Positions 1 through 4,580 of a stretch of 5,877 nt of DNA are shown here, piece by piece. This stretch comes from CAYFMS01 sp964491425 (GTDB lineage Bacteria; Patescibacteriota; Patescibacteriia; UBA9934), in assembly GCA_964491425.1 (NCBI GenBank), contig CAZBFR010000046.1:1-5877 (forward strand). The letters run 5' to 3'. The notes beneath the pieces were generated by a model, which saw only the letters and a program-made list of their open reading frames with translations, was not told where the DNA came from and made no database searches. The translations under genes were made by a program, and so were the position numbers. Each line of letters starts with the position of its first letter. Within the stretch, counting starts at the first letter, position 1.

Positions 1-161
1 TCGGTAAAGATACAGTAGGCGATAAGGGCGATACCGATCGTAGAGGTGATTAAATACCAATACACCCCTCGCTCATTCGGCGGGCGATTCCACGTCTCAA
101 ACGAGAGGACTTCGTCCCCAAGTTCAATTTGCGGTTGGTTTTGATCCTCCGTAGTTGCCAT
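1..161 (-). CDS. N-terminal part of a small membrane protein, truncated by the window edge
   Basis: Reading leftward from ATG at 161-159 gives 53 codons without a stop, running off the window edge. The visible protein begins MATTEDQNQPQIELGDEVLS, continues with an aromatic, basic stretch (ETWNRPPNERGVYWY), and enters a hydrophobic segment (about residues 39-52, LITSTIGIALIAYCIF) that should be the first membrane helix. A short acidic cytoplasmic head followed by a Trp/Arg/Tyr-rich linker and a helix is a layout I recall from small uncharacterised membrane proteins of Patescibacteria; that is memory, not a search. There is no Shine-Dalgarno site: the bases before ATG are AGAGCT, directly behind a good extended -10 box, so the mRNA is probably leaderless. 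It diverges from the tRNA-Ser gene. Function unknown. Confidence 0.75.
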   Translation of the reverse strand, partial: MATTEDQNQPQIELGDEVLSFETWNRPPNERGVYWYLITSTIGIALIAYCIFT

Positions 162-167
162 AGCTCT

Positions 168-195
168 AGTATATCATAGACAGGGGCCGCTTGAA
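168..195 (-). promoter_or_regulatory. Extended -10 promoter of the leftward membrane protein gene (leaderless)
   Basis: On the minus strand TGA-TATACT (176-168) is a near-consensus extended -10 box. A weak -35 candidate TTCAAG (195-190) lies 16 nt upstream. Only AGAGCT separates the -10 box from ATG, so transcription is expected to begin at or next to the A of the start codon. Confidence 0.6.
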
Positions 196-219
196 CTTTC
201 GTAGTGGATACGCTAGACT
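191..219 (+). promoter_or_regulatory. Promoter of the tRNA-Ser gene
   Basis: TTGAAC (191-196) and TAGACT (214-219) are separated by exactly 17 nt and end 12 nt before the mature tRNA, the usual geometry for a bacterial tRNA promoter. The -35 box overlaps the weak -35 position of the divergent promoter, so the two may compete. Confidence 0.65.
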
Positions 220-231
220 AGGCCTACAAAT

Positions 232-321
232 GGAGAGGTGGCCGAGTGGCCGAAGGCACCACATTGCTAACGTGGCAGGGGGTAAAACCCCTCGCGGGTT
301 CGAATCCCGCCCTCTCCGCCA
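232..321 (+). tRNA. tRNA-Ser(GCT), CCA encoded
   Basis: The acceptor stem pairs GGAGAGG (232-238) with CCTCTCC (311-317), followed by discriminator G318 and encoded CCA (319-321). The anticodon loop TTGCTAA places anticodon GCT at 266-268, reading AGC/AGT serine codons. The long variable arm, AGGGG (277-281) pairing with CCCCT (288-292), is typical of class II serine tRNAs. The T arm GCGGG-TTCGAAT-CCCGC (294-310) is canonical. The innermost anticodon stem pair is an A31-C39 mismatch, a small oddity. A hairpin terminator follows within 4 nt. tRNA-Ser genes are frequent integration targets, and the accessory segment begins just downstream, but I see no second copy of the tRNA 3' end in this window. 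Confidence 0.96.
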
Positions 322-324
322 ATA

Positions 325-350
325 GGCGCTCCCTTACCGGGGCGTCTTTT
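325..350 (+). terminator. Intrinsic terminator after tRNA-Ser
   Basis: GGCGCTCC (325-332) pairs with GGGGCGTC (339-346) over 8 bp including two G-U pairs, with a 6-nt loop and TTTT directly after. It begins 4 nt past the CCA end. Confidence 0.65.
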
Positions 351-378
351 GATTTGAGTATAGCGGGGTCATATGTTT

Positions 379-407
379 TTGACTTTTTTGGCTATGAATG
401 GTACTTT
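379..407 (+). promoter_or_regulatory. Promoter of the metallopeptidase gene
   Basis: TTGACT (379-384) is followed after 17 nt by TACTTT (402-407), preceded by TGG, which makes an extended -10. The -10 hexamer is itself weak (3 of 6 consensus bases). Transcription would start near 413-414, at the edge of the 14-bp palindrome. Confidence 0.5.
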
Positions 408-412
408 GCTTG

Positions 413-426
413 GTCCAAATTTGGAC
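413..426. promoter_or_regulatory. 14-bp perfect palindrome, candidate operator
   Basis: GTCCAAATTTGGAC is a perfect 7+7 palindrome lying between the predicted transcription start and the AGGAGG ribosome site of the metallopeptidase gene. With no loop it is a poor RNA hairpin, so a dimeric DNA-binding protein is the natural reader. Its core CAAATTTG recurs at 1603-1610, downstream of the same gene. Operator function is inferred from position and symmetry only. Confidence 0.45.
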
Positions 427-437
427 TAGGAGGTTCC

Positions 438-1373
438 ATGTCAGAAGTCAAACCTGTCTCCACGATTCGTGGACTCGGTATGATCCTTGCCATGATCGTG
501 TTGATCTTCGCTCCGGTGCTTGCGTACACCTACCACAAGAACCAGCCGCCGCCCGCCGATCGCGAGTTGAGCCGGGAGGAGCGGAGTCCGAATGTTGGCT
601 TCTCTCCTCGTGACGAACGAAGGGCGGTGTACGAACACATCCAGAGCTTCGACCACTTCATCTTCTCTCGGCATCCGTGGTCTCCGTCGGATTTTTGGCT
701 CACAGGGGATGAAGATCCCGCTGGGGTTGTTGCCAAAACGGAGGCCTATCGTGTGCGCGTGATCGATCTTCTTGGGCGGGCGAGGGAGGTTAGCCCGCTC
801 GCTCGGCGGATCGTGACCGAGCCGGTGGACGTTCGTATCGGTTTACTCAACCAGGGCGCGCCGATCGATATCGTCGGTGCCGGAGGGGTGGGGAATGTAG
901 AGGAATATCTGCGACGGATTGAGGCCGTGCCAGGTATTGTCTTCGTCCCGTTCAATGAGGTGGTTGCTGGAGGGAACCGCTTTCCGTCTCCGCTCTACTA
1001 CACGTCGGACCTGGGTGCTGTGAGCATGTACGCCCTGCGGGCTCCGGACGCGATACTCGCGGCGCTTCTCATCCACGAGTTCGGACATCGACTCCGCCAC
1101 GTCGAGCATGCGCCATCCTCATCGGCACGGCAAAACACGAATCTCTGGATCGCGGAAGAGGTCGAGATGCACGAGCTTGAGCACGAAGTCCTCGACTTCT
1201 TCTCTGAGGGCCGACTCTCGGCGCTCTACGAAAGTATTCGTCAACGATCGTCGGATCCTACGAATGTCGCGGAAGTCGTGCTCATGGTTGGTGAAGAGGA
1301 TATCCTTGCGTTCGAACGCATGTTTGAGCTCGAGGGTATCGGAGGAGATATCGTGAACCTGTCCATGGCCTAA
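438..1373 (+). CDS. Putative membrane-anchored zinc metallopeptidase (HEFGH), 311 residues
   Basis: The start at 438 is chosen because AGGAGG (428-433) sits 4 nt upstream. The reading frame is open further back to 246, but that extension runs through the tRNA gene and is an artefact. Residues 12-30 (GLGMILAMIVLIFAPVLAY) form a signal anchor, so the rest should lie outside the cytoplasm. HEFGH at residues 213-217 is an HExxH zinc-binding helix: two histidine ligands and the catalytic glutamate. A Glu-rich segment (EEVEMHELEHE, about 240-250), 23-33 residues later, could supply the third ligand as in gluzincins; the metzincin spacing HExxHxxGxxH is not met. I do not recognise the family, and substrate is unknown. 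Oddity: after the TAA at 1371-1373 the frame continues with 30 sense codons to TAG at 1464-1466, suggesting the C-terminus was shortened by a nonsense change. Codon choice (many CTC, GTC, GTG) looks unlike recG and radA, which favour CTT and GCG. Confidence 0.8.
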   Translation: MSEVKPVSTIRGLGMILAMIVLIFAPVLAYTYHKNQPPPADRELSREERSPNVGFSPRDERRAVYEHIQSFDHFIFSRHPWSPSDFWLTGDEDPAGVVAKTEAYRVRVIDLLGRAREVSPLARRIVTEPVDVRIGLLNQGAPIDIVGAGGVGNVEEYLRRIEAVPGIVFVPFNEVVAGGNRFPSPLYYTSDLGAVSMYALRAPDAILAALLIHEFGHRLRHVEHAPSSSARQNTNLWIAEEVEMHELEHEVLDFFSEGRLSALYESIRQRSSDPTNVAEVVLMVGEEDILAFERMFELEGIGGDIVNLSMA

Positions 1374-1466
1374 TTCTACCAGGGGCTTGGTTTTCACACG
1401 ATCAATGCCACCGGTGGGGAGCTGTCGCGCAAGATTGAGGTCTACAGGCTGATCTCAAACGGATAG
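1374..1466 (+). pseudogene. In-frame C-terminal remnant of the metallopeptidase beyond its TAA stop
   Basis: Directly after TAA (1371-1373) the same frame gives 30 sense codons, starting FYQGLGFHTINATGGELSRK and ending EVYRLISNG, then TAG at 1464-1466. About 22 of the 30 codons end in G or C, like the gene upstream and unlike the AT-richer stretch after 1516. A terminator-like hairpin begins 20 nt after the TAG, where a transcript ending with the longer protein would be expected to stop. The simplest reading is a point mutation to TAA in a gene once about 342 codons long. Readthrough of TAA or a sequencing error are alternatives. Confidence 0.5.
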
Positions 1467-1485
1467 CGTATCGTCAATCACTTCT

Positions 1486-1515
1486 ACGCCCCGTCACTTC
1501 ACTGTGGCGGGGCGT
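1486..1515 (+). terminator. Strong hairpin, terminator of the metallopeptidase gene
   Basis: ACGCCCCGTCAC (1486-1497) pairs with GTGGCGGGGCGT (1504-1515) over 12 bp with one G-U pair and a 6-nt loop. The following bases CTGTGCGTTT are only partly T-rich, so termination may be imperfect. Its 3' arm shares CGGGGCGTCT with the tRNA-Ser terminator. Confidence 0.55.
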
Positions 1516-1575
1516 CTGTGCGTTTAGTAAAGATTTGTGGTGTACGCGCATACCCGGTCGCCAGGAAGGGGGGGG

Positions 1576-1650
1576 TGCGGTCACAGATGTTTTTAAAACG
1601 TGCAAATTTGCCAATGAAAATAGGGGGTATTTTTAAGATCTGTGACCGCA
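1576..1650. repeat. 13-bp perfect inverted repeat around a 49-bp AT-rich core
   Basis: TGCGGTCACAGAT (1576-1588) is exactly the reverse complement of ATCTGTGACCGCA (1638-1650). The 49-bp core contains the 10-bp palindrome GCAAATTTGC (1602-1611), and a run of eight G lies just outside the left arm (1568-1575). The stretch 1516-1717 between the two convergent terminators holds no convincing gene: a 64-codon GTG-start frame (1518-1712) has no ribosome site and overlaps the repeat. No target-site duplication flanks the arms, so a miniature transposon is not supported. A paired protein-binding site or a structured RNA are the other options. Confidence 0.6.
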
Positions 1651-1717
1651 TGGTGCTTTTGGAGAAAAGACCCATTACTTGCTCGATGTCGAATCAAGAC
1701 TTTGATAAATAGCGAAA

Positions 1718-1743
1718 CCCGCGAGCGTCTAGGACGTCGCGGG
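1718..1743 (-). terminator. Intrinsic terminator of the 119-residue orphan gene
   Basis: On the minus strand CCCGCGA (1743-1737) pairs with TCGCGGG (1724-1718), continued inside by CGTC pairing with GACG across one bulged base, with loop CTA. TTTCGCTATTT follows. It starts 22 nt after the stop codon. Confidence 0.6.
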
Positions 1744-1765
1744 CGTGGGGAGCTTGGCGGGGTTG

Positions 1766-2125
1766 TTACTTGCCGCTCCCGAAGTGACGACGGTAGCAGG
1801 CCTTGACGAACGGGCCTCGGAGCGGATGCTTCTCGTCGAGGACCACGTCGTGGAGAACTCCGCTTGGAATTGCGCCACTGTAGCGGTTCGCGAAGAAGTC
1901 CGGCTTGAGGTACTTCGTTGTTCCCGTCGTGAGCGAGAACAGGGCGACGGTGCCGATGTAGTCGAGAAGGATCGCGTGTGTCGGCCCCCTCTTGAACTGT
2001 GCACGTTCGGCGTTGAGCGCCTCGATCTTACGGATGAATTCCTCATGCGTGTGGCATGGGACTTCGGACTCGACACACGAGTCGTCTCCGAAGATGTCCG
2101 AACCGGTGTACATGATGTAGGACAT
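1766..2125 (-). CDS. Hypothetical protein, 119 residues
   Basis: A well-formed leftward gene: ATG at 2125-2123, AAAGGAGG (2137-2130) 4 nt upstream, a TAA stop, and a terminator 22 nt further on. The product begins MSYIMYTGSDIFGDDSCVES and has no membrane segment or signal peptide. A hydrophobic stretch near residues 50-66 (HAILLDYIGTVALFSL) looks like core beta strands. Three cysteines (17, 24 and about 110) are too scattered to call a metal site. The C-terminal end is basic (CYRRHFGSGK). I do not recognise a family. The ribosome-site geometry, AGGAGG-N4-ATG, is identical to that of the metallopeptidase gene and unlike the leaderless flanking genes, so the two may have arrived together. They converge rather than form an operon, so a functional link is only possible. 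Confidence 0.7.
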   Translation of the reverse strand: MSYIMYTGSDIFGDDSCVESEVPCHTHEEFIRKIEALNAERAQFKRGPTHAILLDYIGTVALFSLTTGTTKYLKPDFFANRYSGAIPSGVLHDVVLDEKHPLRGPFVKACYRRHFGSGK

Positions 2126-2156
2126 CTAGCCTCCTTTGTCGGGTAAACGACGGAAT

Positions 2157-2185
2157 ATATTATCATATCTTGGGCAGAATTGCAA
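2157..2185 (-). promoter_or_regulatory. Promoter of the 119-residue orphan gene
   Basis: Minus strand TTGCAA (2185-2180), a 17-nt spacer, then TAATAT (2162-2157) preceded by TGA, an extended -10. Transcription would start near 2150, giving a leader of about 25 nt that holds the AAAGGAGG site. Confidence 0.5.
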
Positions 2186-2208
2186 CTTTCTTCTAGGTCT
2201 GCTATCCT
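2180..2208 (+). promoter_or_regulatory. recG promoter (leaderless), sharing its -35 box with the divergent promoter
   Basis: TTGCAA (2180-2185), a 17-nt spacer, then TATCCT (2203-2208) preceded by TGC. Only AGTTCA lies between the -10 box and ATG at 2215, so the predicted start of transcription coincides with the start codon and no Shine-Dalgarno site exists. TTGCAA is its own reverse complement and serves as -35 for the leftward promoter too. Confidence 0.6.
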
Positions 2209-2214
2209 AGTTCA

Positions 2215-4290
2215 ATGCCAAAAACGCTTGAAAAGGAGATTCGGTATATCAAGGGCGTGGGGATGAAAAAGGCGAGCGATTTTGCTCGGCTCGGTCTTAA
2301 AACGCTTAAAGACGCGCTCTTTGATTTTCCATTTCGCTACGACGACCTTTCCGAGCAAACCTCTATCGGGTCATTACAACCGGGACAGAAGGTCACGGTG
2401 CGCGGGACGGTTACGGCGATTTCGAATCGACGCGGGCACAAAAATCCTCGGATGATTATTACCGAGGCGATTGTTGAGGACGCAACCGGGACGGTTAAGG
2501 CGATGTGGTTCCACCAAGGATTTTTAACGAAAACGCTTAAGACGGGGGCGCTTGTTTCGCTTGCGGGAAAGGTAGACGCGGAATATGGGCTTGCGCTTGT
2601 TAACCCGGTTTACGAAATTGTAAGTCAGTCTAAAACGACGAAGCATACGGGAAAAATTGTGCCGGTGTATCGGCTTGCGGGGGCAATGACGCAAAAGCTT
2701 CGACGAGCCGTTGCGGAGGAGGCGATCGGTGGGGTGAATGAAATTGAAGAGTGGCTCCCGGAGGAGATTCGTACAAAGCATGAATTTCTTCCGCTTAAAG
2801 ACGCGCTTCGACAGATGCACTTTGTTGATTCGATGGATCGTCAAGCGAAGGCGCTAACGCGACTTAAGTTTGACGAATTTTTTCTCCACCAAATTCTCCA
2901 TAGAAAAGCTAGGCAGGAATTAAAGAAACAAATTGCGCCGAGCATTCCGTTTAATAAGGAAGTTGTACAAGAGGCGATTGCGGGGTTACCGTTTGGACTT
3001 ACGACCGCGCAAAAGAAAGCGGTGTGGGCGATTATTCGGGATATGGAGCGCGAGGAGCCGATGAACCGTCTTCTTGAGGGAGACGTCGGAACGGGAAAGA
3101 CGGTCGTTGCAGCGCTCGTTGCGAAGAACGCTTCGGCTTCGGGATGGCAAACGGCTATGCTTGCGCCGACCGAAATTCTCGCCGAGCAACACGCGAATAC
3201 GCTTAATCGCCTTTTTGGAAAGGCGCTTCGGATTGCGCTTTTTACGCGAACTAAACGACGGGTTGGAGGTACCGAAGTGACAAAGAAACAACTGCTTGAG
3301 GCGCTCCGAAATGATAAAGTTGATCTTGTTATTGGAACGCATGCACTTCTTTCGGACAATGTCCTCTTTGATCGCCTTGGGCTTATCATTGTCGACGAGC
3401 AACACCGGTTTGGAGTAAAGCAACGAAAGGCTTTGAAGGACCGAGAGGGTGACGCAAACGGAATTCCGCACTTGCTTTCTATGACCGCGACTCCGATTCC
3501 GCGTTCGCTTGCGCTTGTTCTTTACGGCGATCTCGATCGTTCGCTTCTTGACGAGTATCCGGCTGGGCGAAAGAAGATCGAAACGACGCTTGTTGAGCGT
3601 GGGATGGAGGATGACGCCTACGACGAAATGAACCGAGAAATGGACGAGGGGAGTCAGGTCTTTGTTGTTTGTCCGCTTATCGAAGAGTCCGACGCGCTCG
3701 GCGTTAAGTCGGTTTCGGAGACCTACGAGCATTTTATCGAAGGGCCATTCCGTGGGCGACGAATTGCGATGCTTCACGGAAAAATGAAAACGGACGAAAA
3801 GGACGAAGTGATGTCCGCATTTGCCGGTGGGGAAATCGAGATGCTTATTTCGACGACGGTTGTTGAAGTTGGTGTTGATATTCCAAACGCCAGCGTGATG
3901 TTTATCGAGGGAGCGGAGCGTTTTGGGCTTGCGCAACTCCACCAGCTTCGAGGGCGCGTTGGGCGAGGGGCGAAGGCGAGCCGTTGTTATTTACACCCGA
4001 GCGATGCTCTTGGCGATATTGCGCGCGAACGTCTCGTTGCACTTACTCGTTCACAAAACGGATTCGAACTCGCCGAAAAAGATTTGAAACTTCGAGGACC
4101 GGGAGATATTTTTGGAACGACGCAAAGCGGATTTGAGCAATTTAAACTTGGATCATTTAAAGACATCGATTTGATTTCGCTTGCAAAAGATTACGCGAAA
4201 GACTATCTCGACGAGGATCCGAGTCTAGAAAAATGGCCGGCCCTCTCGCGCCGAATTGCCGACTATATTGAAGAGGTGCACTTCGAGTAA
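2215..4290 (+). CDS. recG: ATP-dependent DNA helicase RecG
   Basis: RecG is a monomeric superfamily 2 helicase that remodels stalled forks and branch-migrates Holliday junctions and D-loops. At 691 residues it has the normal family length. The N-terminal part carries a helix-hairpin-helix-like motif (IKGVGMKKASDFARLGLKTL, from about residue 12) followed by the OB-fold wedge domain (about 55-155) that splits the fork. Helicase motifs are intact: Walker A GDVGTGKT (289-296), DEQH box with its RecG-typical extension DEQHRFG (394-400), motif III SMTATPIPR (422-430), and motif VI QLRGRVGRG (577-585), just after the VVEVGVDIPNA segment. The C-terminal domain with GFELAEKDLKLRGPGDIFGT is typical of RecG. 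The start is fixed by homology and by the promoter 6 nt upstream; no ribosome site precedes it. It is transcribed alone and converges on radA. Confidence 0.97.
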   Translation: MPKTLEKEIRYIKGVGMKKASDFARLGLKTLKDALFDFPFRYDDLSEQTSIGSLQPGQKVTVRGTVTAISNRRGHKNPRMIITEAIVEDATGTVKAMWFHQGFLTKTLKTGALVSLAGKVDAEYGLALVNPVYEIVSQSKTTKHTGKIVPVYRLAGAMTQKLRRAVAEEAIGGVNEIEEWLPEEIRTKHEFLPLKDALRQMHFVDSMDRQAKALTRLKFDEFFLHQILHRKARQELKKQIAPSIPFNKEVVQEAIAGLPFGLTTAQKKAVWAIIRDMEREEPMNRLLEGDVGTGKTVVAALVAKNASASGWQTAMLAPTEILAEQHANTLNRLFGKALRIALFTRTKRRVGGTEVTKKQLLEALRNDKVDLVIGTHALLSDNVLFDRLGLIIVDEQHRFGVKQRKALKDREGDANGIPHLLSMTATPIPRSLALVLYGDLDRSLLDEYPAGRKKIETTLVERGMEDDAYDEMNREMDEGSQVFVVCPLIEESDALGVKSVSETYEHFIEGPFRGRRIAMLHGKMKTDEKDEVMSAFAGGEIEMLISTTVVEVGVDIPNASVMFIEGAERFGLAQLHQLRGRVGRGAKASRCYLHPSDALGDIARERLVALTRSQNGFELAEKDLKLRGPGDIFGTTQSGFEQFKLGSFKDIDLISLAKDYAKDYLDEDPSLEKWPALSRRIADYIEEVHFE

Positions 4291-4347
4291 GTCGCACAAT
4301 AGCTTCGGGCCGACCTCGCCTACAAGCGAGGGAAAAAAGAATAACCA

Positions 4348-4371
4348 AAATCCCGCCGATTGGCGGGATTT
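4348..4371. terminator. Bidirectional terminator between recG and the tRNA-like RNA
   Basis: AAATCCCGCC (4348-4357) and GGCGGGATTT (4362-4371) form a perfect 10-bp stem with loop GATT. On the plus strand it closes recG, 57 nt after its stop. On the minus strand it follows the tRNA-like gene by 18 nt and is trailed by TTGGTTATTCTTTTTT, a better U-rich tail. A second hairpin upstream on the plus strand (CCTCGC 4314-4319 with GCGAGG 4326-4331) has no T tract after it. Confidence 0.7.
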
Positions 4372-4377
4372 GATGGA

Positions 4378-4477
4378 CCGGATTTTTACTGGTGGACCCG
4401 ACGGGACTTGCACCCGCATTCCCTGGGTAGCAATCCAAGGCGGATACTTTTTCCTTACGGGCCCATGTGAAATCCGG
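4378..4477 (-). repeat. 8-bp leader-trailer stem enclosing the tRNA-like RNA
   Basis: Minus strand CCGGATTT (4477-4470), 5 nt before the tRNA 5' end, is complementary to AAATCCGG (4385-4378), 4 nt after its CCA. The two would close a precursor around the tRNA fold, possibly guiding end processing. Confidence 0.5.
4390..4464 (-). tRNA. Unusual tRNA-Ala(TGC)-like RNA, CCA encoded
   Basis: The minus strand folds as a 75-nt tRNA. Acceptor stem GGGCCCG (4464-4458) pairs with CGGGTCC (4400-4394) over 7 bp including G3-U70, followed by A73 and CCA (4392-4390). Anticodon stem CTTGG/CCCAG surrounds the 7-nt loop ATTGCTA with anticodon TGC (4432-4430). The variable loop is 5 nt (GGAAT), and the T stem GCGGG/CCCGT is sound. 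G3-U70, A73 and TGC all point to alanine, and U8-A14 and A15-U48 are kept. Departures from a working tRNA: the D-loop AAAAGTA lacks the GG pair, the T-loop is TGCAAGT (G at 55), A10-G25 and U29-C41 are mismatched, and position 37 is U instead of a purine. The elbow contacts should therefore be weak. It could be a divergent elongator, a pseudogene, or a tRNA mimic with another role. An 8-bp leader-trailer stem encloses it and a terminator follows. Confidence 0.65.
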
Positions 4478-4480
4478 ATG

Positions 4481-4505
4481 AAAAATAAAACTCCCGAAAA
4501 GGGAG
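4481..4505 (-). terminator. Intrinsic terminator upstream of the tRNA-like RNA
   Basis: Minus strand CTCCC (4505-4501), loop TTTTC, GGGAG (4495-4491), then TTTTATTTTT. The 5-bp stem is short, but the U tract is strong. It would end radA transcripts and any short RNA begun after radA, and it lies between that start and the tRNA-like gene 17 nt further on. Confidence 0.65.
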
Positions 4506-4511
4506 ATTATT

Positions 4512-4543
4512 TTGCTACCCAGGGGCGTTAACACGCCTTGGAT
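4512..4543 (-). ncRNA. Candidate leader or small RNA complementary to the tRNA-like anticodon arm
   Basis: Minus strand ATCCAAGGCG (4543-4534) and CCCTGGGTAGCAA (4524-4512) are the exact complements of CGCCTTGGAT (4442-4433) and TTGCTACCCAGGG (4433-4421) in the tRNA-like RNA, together covering 22 consecutive bases of its anticodon arm. The segments are joined by a local hairpin GGCGT-GTTA-ACGCC (4538-4525). A transcript from the promoter at 4578-4550 would start about 4543, right at the first segment, and end at the terminator near 4481, giving an RNA of about 63 nt. Because the two segments stand in the same order as their partners, cis pairing would form a pseudoknot, not a simple long hairpin. 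That the region is expressed as a separate RNA is inference. Confidence 0.45.
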
Positions 4544-4549
4544 ATCTAT

Positions 4550-4578
4550 ATTGAAACAGAACATTCGGCGTGTGTCAA
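4550..4578 (-). promoter_or_regulatory. Promoter directly after the radA stop codon
   Basis: A perfect consensus TTGACA (4578-4573) begins 2 nt past the radA stop. After 17 nt comes TTCAAT (4555-4550), 4 of 6 consensus bases. The predicted start, 6-7 nt on, is at 4543. It would drive the short leader RNA and, by terminator readthrough, the tRNA-like gene, which has no other evident promoter. Confidence 0.5.
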
Positions 4579-4580
4579 CT

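Noticed and set aside
246..437. Upstream 64-codon extension of the metallopeptidase frame
   Set aside because: It runs through the tRNA-Ser gene and its terminator. A clear AGGAGG site and a signal anchor mark the real start at 438.
1576..1650. Miniature transposon bounded by the 13-bp inverted repeat
   Set aside because: No direct duplication of flanking bases and no second copy in the window.
1518..1712. 64-codon frame starting at GTG in the convergent intergenic region
   Set aside because: No ribosome site or promoter, and it spans the 13-bp inverted repeat and a G8 run. The composition does not look coding.
1729..2166. 145- and 133-codon frames overlapping the 119-residue orphan on both strands
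   Set aside because: They have low-complexity Ser/Arg/Thr-rich or unnatural compositions and no ribosome sites, while the 119-residue frame has AAAGGAGG, a promoter and a terminator.
4385..4426. Cobalamin riboswitch core on the minus strand (AGGGAAT...GGTGCAAGTCC resembles the P5/L5 region)
   Set aside because: No B12 box (GCCACTG) is present, and the downstream sequence leads into the recG antisense strand, not a gene. The tRNA fold explains the same bases with a full acceptor stem.
4256..4531. 91-codon plus-strand frame after recG
   Set aside because: It overlaps the recG end, two terminators and the tRNA-like RNA, so it is a chance frame.
4390..4545. tmRNA, because of the alanine-type acceptor end
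   Set aside because: The acceptor arms are only 75 nt apart, no tag reading frame exists, and the conserved tmRNA 5' sequence is absent. An anticodon arm is present.
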